Origin: Schistocerca nitens
Taxonomy: Eukaryota; Arthropoda; Insecta; Orthoptera; Acrididae
Direction of reading: 5' to 3'
DNA: 64,000 nucleotides
Assembly (NCBI RefSeq): GCF_023898315.1
Contig: NC_064621.1
Coordinates: forward strand, 536,941,383 to 537,005,382
Below the pieces are notes generated by a model. The model worked only from the letters and a program-made list of their open reading frames with translations. It was not told the origin of the DNA and did not search any database. Below are positions 55,601 to 64,000 of this stretch, piece after piece. Positions within the stretch are counted from its first letter, which is position 1. Each line of letters opens with the position of its first letter. Both the position numbers and the translations under genes were made by a program.

Positions 55601-56390
55601 AGCCCCTGTTTCGAAATTTCCTACACAAGCAGAATTCTACGAAGAAAAGGTAAGATCTGTGTTAATGGCACTCACTCGCCACGCGGATCTTAGAAAATCG
55701 TAGTATGATAAAAAATCTTAGAAACACACAAAATTATAAACTAGGAAATTATATCTTACTAAGAACTTTTCGCAAATCTTCACAGGTCAAACGAAAAAAC
55801 AGGAAGTGGGCGCTACTTTATGGAGGACCATATGCTATGCATTCCACACCCAGGTTGTTATTTGCTCACAAATCCTAGACCAATGATCTGAAGTACGTAC
55901 TCACATAAAGATTTGAAAATGTTTCAATGTTCACAAAACCAGTAAATAAACACTGAAAAACCTAAGTAGCAGCTATGAGAATATTCGTCGTACTTAAAGT
56001 TCAATGAACTAAAACACACGAAACATCACGTATCCTGAGTTCCTTTTGGGATGAGCATTAAATCTGCAACATTCATATGTATCAGTTGTACAACATCTAT
56101 GCTAGCTGGAGTTGTATATACCCGTTTGTACATGTACATACGCACTAATCTGGAGAAGACCTACAGTAGCACCAACTCACTACCCAAATATTTACAGCTA
56201 TATTCTCTGTGTGCAGAAGTACAACTTGGACTTCCACATTGCTGAATATCTTCTGTGCACAGAGCAAAATATGGTCATGAACCGATAAAACTGAGCGAAT
56301 AGTAAAATGCCAGATAATGCTTTCCTGTTAATAAATGAAAACGTTTACGCAGACACATCACACTGTGTGCAAAGCACCTTCTAAACCCGA
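52650..56390 (+). mobile_element. Heavily eroded Ty3/gypsy pol region
   Basis: Forward-strand scraps in order: a protease-like VPTTTVVDTDKKTREVG (about 52820-52875), a connection segment (53092-53376), an RT/RNase H boundary FGLCSFFRHFVPDSLL (54238-54287), a diverged RNase H start, and an integrase core piece LLTDNASYKTGYKWRQF (55313-55363). All are separated by many stops. A SINE interrupts it at about 53565-53745. No LTR was identified. The family differs from the gypsy element at 58 kb. Confidence 0.68.
53565..53745 (+). repeat. SINE, diverged
   Basis: B box GAGGTTCGAGTCCTCCCTCG followed by GGGCCTGTTGTTCTTAG and a body ending in GGTTTCTTAAGAATTAACTC; same subfamily body as 21271-21477 but with several gaps. 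Confidence 0.82.
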
Positions 56391-56398
56391 CACGCACA

Positions 56399-56597
56399 AA
56401 ATGGTGCAAATGGCTCTGAGCACTATGGGACTTAACATCTGAGGTCATCAGTCCCCTGGAACTTAGGACTACTTAAACCTAACTAACCTAAGGACATTAC
56501 ACACATTCATGCCCGAGGCAGGATTCGAACCTGCGACCGTAGCGGTCGCGCGGTTCCAAACTGAAGCGCCTAGAACCACTCGGCCACACAAGCCGGC
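56399..56597 (-). repeat. Full-length tRNA-headed SINE, exact 11-bp duplication
   Basis: Flanked by CGACACGCACA (56388-56398 and 56598-56608). On the minus strand it has intact A-box GGCCGAGTGGTTCTAGGCGC and B-box GCAGGTTCGAATCCTGCC sequences and the complete body. It is the best preserved SINE in the window. Confidence 0.94.
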
Positions 56598-56611
56598 CGA
56601 CACGCACACAC

Positions 56612-57960
56612 GTATGTATGTAAAGTACTAGCCTCTTCACAAAGTAAAAAGTAGTAAACCTACCAAAGCAAAATTAATGGTGGTGTACTGCTGATATGAA
56701 ACTTGTAACTAGAGGTTTCTTTCCTCTGCTGTTGTGGGTAAGCATTTGTTTCTTTTCTAACTGAATCATTTCCAGAAGTTCGTACTTTGCTATTTTGCAC
56801 TCACATACGTTAGGTATTGACGTATTGTAGGGACTTTTCTCTGACCTCAGTTTTATGTGTATATAAGTACATAAAATATTAGCTTCATAATATTTGAATC
56901 CAACACGGAGAATCTACAGCATATTTTAAAATGCTGAAAGTAGGAAAATGAATAATTTTAGTGAATAAAATGACTTGGACAGACAATCCGTAAATATAAA
57001 AGCCCATAGTAAATAAGAAACTACGTAAAAATAATCTACACTTCTTCATAGTGAAAAACAAAGTAGTAGTGTGTACACAAACAATAACAGGTATGTGTTG
57101 GGGTGAAGAATTTGTGCATTGTACGTAATCCCGATCCCTGGCGGGGCGCTAAACGAACGTTAGGGCAAGTAAAAAGCATTTCTTCCGGCTACAGAGGTGT
57201 GCACCAACAATGTAAAAGAAACTGAAACCGTTTCCTGAAAGAGTGTGGGGTGTCGGTGGATTCTACTGCACAGGAACTCAAAACACCTCTCCAACATCAG
57301 TCCTCGATGAGACAACTTCGCATCACATAAACACGACTTGCCGCGTCCAACGGTCACATCTAAGCTATCTCGCGTGCGCGCCAGTAGTAAAATGCGATCG
57401 TCGCTGGACGTTTGTGCAGTGAACATTGTTAAACATTCGAGTGTACACGTTGATTCACATGCAAATAAACAAAATTATGCACACATTAATATTCATGTGA
57501 ATTTAGCGTCTTTTGAGCTTCATAAATAAGCAACGTATTATCCAGACAAAGAACGAACTTTGAGTTTTACAAAGAGCAATGTCCAAATCTTCAAAAATCT
57601 GATAAAAATGAGTAATTGTACGTCCCGATCTATTGTTAAGATACGTATCCATTTTTTTATCTATGTGTATTTTAACTCTGTATGTACCATAGTAGTGTAT
57701 CCTTTCAAAAGACTGATATTAAGGGACAAATGCTTCATGAATCATGGAGTCTCGAAACTGTTGTACGTATGCGAATGGACACTGGGCTGTGTGTGACGCC
57801 ACAACCCGCGTCTGACATCGAAATCAATGTCTGATGGCAATCCTCCGATGGAGTTGTAGACAGTATTGTGTCACGTACGCAAAACAAGTGTTTGGAATCA
57901 GCGTTCACTGTCAGAAGAGTTTGTTGATCATATACCATCTTCATACGTGTGAGTAGACAA
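56612..57960. other. No gene recognised
   Basis: Short ORFs only; none has a recognised motif. Part could belong to the end of the eroded gypsy element, but no LTR pair is visible. Confidence 0.45.
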
Positions 57961-57962
57961 GT

Positions 57963-58240
57963 TGTAAGTAGGCTGTTTAGGTTTTCTTATTGGTAACGCC
58001 ACGTAGCGCTCTGTATGAAAATCACTGGCTGTGCTGTGTGCAGTCTGTGGCTAGTTTGCATTGTTGTCTGCCACTGTAGTGTTGGGCAGCTGGATGTAGC
58101 GTAGCGTTGCGCAGTTGGAGGTGAGCCGCCAGCAGTGGTGGATGTGGAGAGAGAAATGGCGGAGTTTTGAAATTTGTAAGACTGGATGTCATGAACTGCT
58201 ATATATATTATGACTTTTGAACACTATTAACGTAAATACT
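57963..58240 (+). repeat. Probable partial 5' LTR of the gypsy element
   Basis: Begins TGTAAGTAGGCTGTTTAGGT and runs to 'gaacactattaacgtaaatac', where it is joined directly to gag-tail coding sequence. An LTR with TG start is expected there. From memory it resembles an orthopteran gypsy LTR. No second LTR lies in the window to compare with, so this is inference; the leader and most of gag are deleted. Confidence 0.45.
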
Positions 58241-58242
58241 GA

Positions 58243-58734
58243 CAATCGCGGAACGCGAAAACAGGAACACAACAATTACAGTCACATCTGTCAGAATTCC
58301 GCGATGACAGAAATAATAACTGGACACGACAAGGCTATTCTCACAACACAAATCGTGACCAAAACAGACACCACCCGTATGACAACCGTAGGCAGAGTAG
58401 TAATAATTACAGGGAAAGATCACCTCTCCTCGGTAGTGACTATCACAGAGACAATCAGAGAAAAAGACAATATGGGACCCAAAATAATTATTATCAAGGG
58501 AGACAGAATAACTTAAGACGCAACGGTCTAGCGCGCAGTTACGATTCAGGGAGAAATTCTCCACCATGTGACCGACATGACGACAGACGATATGATCGTA
58601 ACGACAGACCTGAATTGCATCAGAACTGGCGGGATTCAAACAGGGCGGGGCCCTCTCGACAAGGTGAATTTGTAGAAGTTAGGTCTCCAAATCCCAATAA
58701 CGACGCGCGCCAACAAAGAGACAATAGGCAATGA
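58243..58734 (+). pseudogene. Gypsy gag C-terminal region
   Basis: An open frame without a start codon, from 58243 to the TGA at 58732-58734. It is very rich in Arg, Asn, Asp, Gln and Tyr (RDDRNNNWTRQGYSHNTNRD, NNYRERSPLLGSDYHRDNQR), like the nucleic-acid-binding tail of this type of Gag. No zinc knuckle is visible. The pro/pol frame that follows is the same frame, so a single TGA separates the two. The ATG-initiated ORF 58217-58516 is in another frame and is a shadow. Confidence 0.65.
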
Positions 58735-59211
58735 CTCTTACCGCTGGCAGATACAAAACGTACTTCTGAAACTGACGACGCAGCTGCCGTAGCTAGTAAT
58801 TACGTAAAAATGGAAGACATTAGAGACACCTTACTCCAGGAACACGACGTAAAACATAACAACATTGCATATCCTGTGATTCACATTACAGTAAATGACG
58901 TAAAATTTACGGCAGTACTTAACTCTTGCAGTCCGATTTCAGTAATTAGTGAAACAGCCTTTTGCAAATGCAACAAATCGAACGATTGCCCCACACTTCC
59001 GTTACGTAAGATTAAATTACAAGGTGCAATCGTTGGAAAAAGTGTAGATGTACGCCAACAAACCAACTTGGAATTCTTTTGTGAAAGCCACAGCTTCTCT
59101 ATGAACTTTCTTATTGTTCCATTATTGTCGACGGAAATTATATTGGGAGTAGAATTTTTGAATGAATACAAAGCAATCTTAAATTTTCACGATGCTGAAA
59201 TAAGTTTATAG
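58735..59211 (+). pseudogene. Gypsy protease with altered active site
   Basis: The frame is open from the gag TGA; a Met occurs at 58810. The protease core reads VKFTAVLNSCSPISVISETA, where an LD(T/S)GSP motif is expected, so the catalytic Asp is Asn and the Gly is Cys. FLIVPLLSTEIILGVEFLNE further on fits the second conserved segment. It ends at a TAG at 59209-59211. The same frame continues with two more stops (about 59314 and 59456) into RT. Confidence 0.75.
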
Positions 59212-59459
59212 AAAGAAGGTAAGTCAATAGATTTGAAATTTGAAGATTGGCTCTCAAACCATGACGAAGAAATTAATCGGCTTTACCTCTTGTTAGACAA
59301 CAGTTCGGAATTTTAGACGGAACTTGACACTAACAATCACTCTGCAAGTACTGACAGGGATGATATCGACGGCGCATTTGATACTAATGAGTTAATTCAG
59401 AATAAAATTCAAACAATTGAGAATTGTAATGACACTGATAGGCAAGACCTTTTTTAGAT

Positions 59460-60945
59460 TTTAGATGCACATTCCACAGTTTTTACTCACAAAACAGGAA
59501 CAATCAAGGGATTTCAATATCAATTTCGTGTTCGTGAGCAGACTAAATTATGTGTTAGACCATACATAATTCCGGCGCATTATAGGGACCTTGTTAGAAC
59601 AGAAATACAATCTATGCTTGACGAGGGCATTATTGAACCTGCAGTAAGCTCATACAACAATCCATTACATGTTGTTGAGAAGAAAAATGGATCGATCAGA
59701 CTTGTCTTAGGTTCGAGACAAATCAATACTATCATCATTCCTGAAACAGACAGGCCGCAAACGTTAGAAGAACTTCTTCAAAATTTTAATGGTGTAAAGT
59801 GTTGTCTTCTATTGATCTCAGATCCAGCTTTTATCAGATCGAACTTCATGCAGAATGTAGAAAATACACAGCTTTCCTTTGTTTCGGCGTTTGTTACCAG
59901 TTTCGGAAACTTCCTTTTGGTTTGAACATTTCTTCGGCAGCATTCATTCGTGGGCTAAATTCCATATTACCTGAGTTCTTAAAACGTCACATCACCTTAT
60001 ATGTTGACGATATTCTGATAGCAGAAGCCTCATGGGAACAACACAATCGCATCCTCAACAGCGTGTTACATATTTTTGCAGAATCTGGAATTACAGTTAA
60101 CTTGGAAAAGTCAGAATTCGGTAGGTCAAAGGTGAGGTTTTTGGGACATATTATTTGTTCTGTAGGCATTCAGCCGGATCCTGAAAAGTTAGAAGCAATC
60201 AGAGCCATTCCAGTTCCATCCACAAAAAAACAAGTCCTCAGTTTTCTAGGTCTCGTAAATTTTTACCGTCGTTTTCTGAATATGCAAATTCTAGTTACAC
60301 CAAAACTTTGTTCTCTCACTGGAAAAAATACTATTTGGAACTGGGACGAACAAGCACAGTTGGAATTCAATTCTTTGAAAGAATCGCTACTTAACACGCC
60401 AATACTAGCTCATCCAGTTCTGTCACAAGACTTATGCCTTAGCACGGATTCTTCTAAAGTCGGTCTTGGTGCCCATTTATTTCAAGAAGCCACAGAAAAT
60501 GACACTACTGTTGAGAAAACCATTGCTTTTGCTAGTCGAGTGCTAACAAAATCTGAAAAAAATTATTCCGTTACTGGATTAGAAGTTTTAGCTATCGTTT
60601 GGGCATTTAACAACTTCCGTTTCTTTCTTTCTGGTAAGCACGTAAAAGTATACAGTGATCATCGTGCATTACAATTTCTTATGTCTTCAAAATTAAATCA
60701 TGACAGGTTAAAACGTTGGGCATTGTTTCTGCAAGAATTCCACTTCACAATAGGCTACATTCCCGGCAAGGAGAACATTGTTGCGGACGCACTGTCACGC
60801 GCACTGGCTGGGACTGAGAAAAGTAACACAGAAGGCAACCTCGAGAAAAATTTCAGTATTCTTTACATTCAGAAAGCCGCCTTTGAAAACTTCATTTCAA
60901 CATCTTTAAAGGACGTTGCTCATGAACAAGATAAAGATCCGATTT
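59460..60945 (+). pseudogene. Gypsy reverse transcriptase and RNase H, one frameshift
   Basis: The first part (to about 59800) holds LDEGIIEPAVSSYNNPLHVV and NGSIRLVLGSRQINTIIIPE. A frameshift near 59800 moves to the frame of 59799-61253: SSIDLRSSFYQIELH, YVDDILIAEAS (60000-60032, YVDD intact), VRFLGHIICSVGIQPDPEKL and FLGLVNFYRRFL. RNase H follows: LSTDSSKVGLGAHLFQE, SVTGLEVLAIVWAFNNFRFF, VYSDHRALQFL. The last part of the tether, VADALSRAL, is intact. Reading then breaks near 60945. Confidence 0.9.
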
Positions 60946-62068
60946 GGAAAGACACACACAGATTCGGCATTATTATCTGGTTAGAAACAACATACTGTTC
61001 AAACGCTGCACTGTTGATGACAAGCTTTGCATTCCTGACGATTTTGTTAATAAGCTCATTTGGTACATTCATTTCAGCTATGCACATTTTGGCCCACGAA
61101 AATGTTATCATATTCTTCGGACGACTTGTTATTTTAACAATATGGAAAAGAGAATTCGAAGAGTCTTGTCTATTTGTAAACTTTGTCAAAAGGCGAAACC
61201 ATCTACTATCTCACATCGTGCTCCGTTGTTTCCTATCATTCCCTCTAAATTAAAAGAACTTGCTACTGTTGATCTCTTGGGGCCCCTTGTCAGAACATCA
61301 AATGGATTTTCGTACATTATAGTCGCTGTTGAACTTACTTCAAAATTTGTTTCTTTCACTCCGTTACGTAAAGCCACTGGACGGTCTGTATCCAACACCT
61401 TTGTTAAAAATTTCTTACGTGAAGTTGGCCACGTTGCTAATGTCATTTCAGATAATGGGCCGCAATTCAGATCTGCTGTTTGGTCACGCATGCTTCGGAA
61501 TCATAAAATCAAACCTGTTTTTATTTCATTGTACTCACCACATTGTAACCTGTCTGAACGGATTATGAAAGAAATCAATAAGCTTTGCAGACTTTATTGT
61601 CACAGAAAGCATCAGCATTGGGACAGATATTTACACTGATTTCAAAACGTGCTGAATGAAATGCCTCATGACTCCACTGCTTTACCACCTACTCCTGTAC
61701 TGAAGAAAGAAGAACCACCGAACAGAATCAGAAAGCTTGTACCATTCCCAAATACACGTAAACTTCGACGCAAAGACATAATTGATTTGGCTATTAAAAA
61801 TATAAAATCTGCAGCAGACAAAAGGAGAAAACTACACGGTAAAGCAAATGCAAAGAAATTACATATTGGTCAGAAAGTTCTCATTAAAGCTCATTCATTG
61901 TCACATAAGAAGAAACACTTGAGTCACAAATTCTTTCTAGTTTACAATGGACCTTACAGAATCCGACGTATACCACATGATAATTGCGTGGAAGTTGAAA
62001 CTCTGCGTACTAGGAAGAGTAAAGGTTTACACCACATTTCACATGTAAAACCGTTTATAGAAAGATAG
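60944..62068 (+). pseudogene. Gypsy integrase, one internal stop
   Basis: The frame of 60944-61639. The zinc-binding region shows His (IHFSYAHFG) and Cys (ICKLCQKAK). Catalytic core: VDLLGPLVRTSNGFS (Asp), VISDNGPQFRSAVW (Asp), and LSERIMKEINKLCR (Glu), so the DDE triad is present. A TGA at 61637-61639 stops it; the same frame resumes to 62068 with a basic C-terminal domain (KLHIGQKVLIKAHSLSHKKK, HHISHVKPFIER), which resembles a chromatin- or DNA-binding integrase tail. A frameshift at its start separates it from RNase H. Confidence 0.9.
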
Positions 62069-62071
62069 TCT

Positions 62072-64000
62072 GCTTTTTAACTTAGTCTTTGCCATAAAAT
62101 TTTTCACTTTACGTTACTAGTATGCTTTGTCAGACTTAGAAACTGTTAACATGCAACAATGTTTGAAGTTAAATATCCAGTCAAGAACCAAGAGAACTTA
62201 TTTAAACAGAAATTACGAATGCATTGTTATTGTGAACAGACGACACAGTGTTATTGTGTGTGTACATTCTTGCTTGTTAGTTGCACGATTACGTAACGAC
62301 TATAAGGTTCACATACTTAGAACATTTACCAGTACTACTAATGAGATTTTAATGCAACATTTTGGTTTATTTGAAAATACATTCTGGATTTAAAGTACTT
62401 TCTGTGAGATACCAGATGACACAGTGGTTAGTTTATGTGACAGCTACACGATTTTATCACGACGCTACTAATGAGTGACAATTTTCAGTGTTGCTTTTGC
62501 GGTGTTTCTGTTTTATATCTGCACAGTTTTTCTGAATAATTCTGAAAAGTAAAACATGTTTTAGTAGTAACTTTTGTGGTCTAGCTACAATGAGACAGCC
62601 TTTTCCGTAGCACAACAATACGTTACAGCACAGTACTTTCTTCATCACGGCAATAAGCGTAATAACTGAGATATCTATACGCAAAGCATTTCACTTTTGT
62701 TTATCATGAGGTAAGTACATTGACTTCTGCAGAACTTACCTTTCGGAGGACGATAACTACGACACTTCCAGAAAGATTATCTTACAACAAGACGCACAGT
62801 TTAGCGCTACAGTACATGTATTTGAGTGATTAATTTTGTACTTAAAACATTTATTTTTAAAGATATTTGAAGTACAATGATACAGAAGTTTTCCATGATA
62901 CATTTCATTCCACTGAAGTAATCTGTAACACCTGAGGGTATAATTACATTAATCCTCAGGGGGGTATACGCTTACTTTGTGTACCATGTGTCTGGCAAGC
63001 ACAAGGAGCCCTAGCTAATATGGTATTTGCTTATACAACTTTACACATCGGTACCATATTTCTCTAACACATAATTACACAGCTATTTGATCATTTAACT
63101 GAGAGAGACAAACATTTTTTTACTACATCAGTGACAGATGTTTATGTAATTACACAGTTGGATAACTTCACACTTATGAAATTGTATTTCGTATGTACTT
63201 TGTGAACTCTTCATATTTTTTCAGAACCATTGTGATACTATGAGAGTTTTGAACGATGTATTTGGATGAGATTATGATTTTTAAGGTATGTTTGAGGTAG
63301 ATGACACTATTGAAATGAGCAGAGAAAATTTTTTTGGGTTTGAAATTATTGCAGAAAGCTACGACGTTTTTGAGATTTGACTGAGGTGTTATGATGTTAT
63401 TATTACTGCGACGATTTGTATTATGTTGTTGAGGAATGTTTATTATGATGAAATATTGAAGAAGTGTCGACGAATATGTATATGTGTAAGGAATAATGAG
63501 TAGTGGTTAGGGACTCTGACTTGTGAAAAAGGATGTTGGAAACCAAGAATCGTACTTTAAGAGTTATGAAATGTGTGTAAATGCGTGAATGTATCACAAC
63601 GCCGGCGAAAATTTTTTGGACATTGTTATATTTATAGGATTTTGTTTCTACAGATTTGTAACGCAAATATTTCGACATGTGAAATTTTATTTGTATCAAA
63701 CTGTCACTGTAGCGGAAACTGATGTCGTAAATATTTCGGTAAGGAAGGTAGGTCACTGTAAGCATTCAGCTGCGTGATATTTGCCTGGAAAAAAGCCATT
63801 AGTGTGTGCCTTTCAGAGGCACAGGTGGAGAAAAAAAGAGACCATTAACCTCGCTATTGACATTCCTTTGTAGAAATCATCGCAAATATGACACTCTCAT
63901 TACTTGAAAACATATGATTACTCATACTTTGTGCTACTTACTGAAATGCTTATGAATTGATGGGAAATATTCGTACATCTGCACACCTGATTATGAGAAG
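62072..64000 (+). other. Gypsy 3' region or flank; no gene recognised
   Basis: Just under 2 kb of AT-rich sequence downstream of integrase. Only short ORFs occur and I see no envelope-like motif or polypurine tract that I can support. A 3' LTR like 57963 is not present before the window ends, so the 3' end of the element lies outside or is lost. Confidence 0.45.

Noticed and set aside
56051-56245. Possible envelope-like gene after the eroded gypsy pol
   Set aside because: A 64-residue ORF with no signal peptide, furin-like site or membrane anchor that I can support.
56399-56597. Possible tRNA gene
   Set aside because: A and B boxes are intact but the sequence belongs to a repeated SINE with a body and target duplication. 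The same applies to the other tRNA-like heads.
58217-58516. ATG-initiated ORF as gag
   Set aside because: The Asn/Arg-rich frame typical of this Gag tail is a different one, open from 58243 without an ATG.

Overview
This 64 kb window looks like intergenic or intronic DNA of a large, repeat-rich insect genome. I found no gene that is confidently a host gene, and no bacterial features such as operons, ribosome binding sites or CRISPR arrays. Evidence for an insect is the dense Tc1/mariner, PIF/Harbinger and hAT transposons, tRNA-headed and 5S-headed SINEs, jockey/CR1-like and RTE-like LINEs and Ty3/gypsy elements, most of them old and interrupted. Several SINE and TIR sequences match, from memory, repeats of grasshoppers and locusts (Schistocerca-like). 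That assignment is recollection and was not tested by a search.

Layout. 1-5.4 kb: two Tc1/mariner-superfamily elements with an unusual DD46D-type transposase, the first intact and the second broken, plus a mariner deletion remnant and a satellite-like tandem repeat. 6.6-8.6 kb: an intact Tc1-like element inside a gutted mariner. 9.7-12 kb: a SINE, satellite-like repeat and a long-TIR element with a TAA target duplication. 12-18.1 kb: a stack of Tc1-like remnants holding an intact Tc1-like (DD34E) copy, a MITE with a tRNA-like core, and a hAT element. 20.2-25.8 kb: a Tc1 remnant with two SINEs, a mariner split by a SINE, and an internally deleted sibling of the 7 kb Tc1 element. 26.9-29.7 kb: a decayed LINE. 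31.5-34.2 kb: a PIF/Harbinger transposase interrupted by a 5S-headed SINE that is itself interrupted by a TGTAA-ended long-TIR element. 35.8-38.7 kb: a long-TIR element with a nested SINE, then a Tc1-like pseudogene. 38.7-44.9 kb: two LINEs, one with an SGNH-hydrolase-like ORF1, the other carrying a second copy of the long-TIR element. 47.1-50.2 kb: two abutting mariners, the second split by a 1.2 kb 5S-headed retroelement with a perfect 14-bp duplication. 50.3-51.3 kb: RTE-like LINE. 52.6-56.4 kb: eroded gypsy pol. 58-62.1 kb: a better preserved gypsy element (gag tail, protease, RT/RNase H, integrase).

How the parts relate. The coding potential is mobilisation machinery. Three transposase ORFs read through without a break (1258-2313, 7084-8106, 13663-14703). 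The 548-bp element at 25.2 kb is a deletion derivative that the 7 kb family could have mobilised. The TWA-duplicating long-TIR elements at 10.7 and 41.7 kb are the kind of passenger a PIF/Harbinger transposase (a broken copy lies at 31.8-34.2 kb) would move; that link is inference. Exact target-site duplications at many junctions give a clear relative order of insertions. I found no novel host system. The most unusual items are the three-layer nest at 32-34 kb, the 5S-headed 1.2 kb retroelement, the long-TIR elements with tRNA-like arms, and the non-canonical catalytic spacing in two intact transposases.
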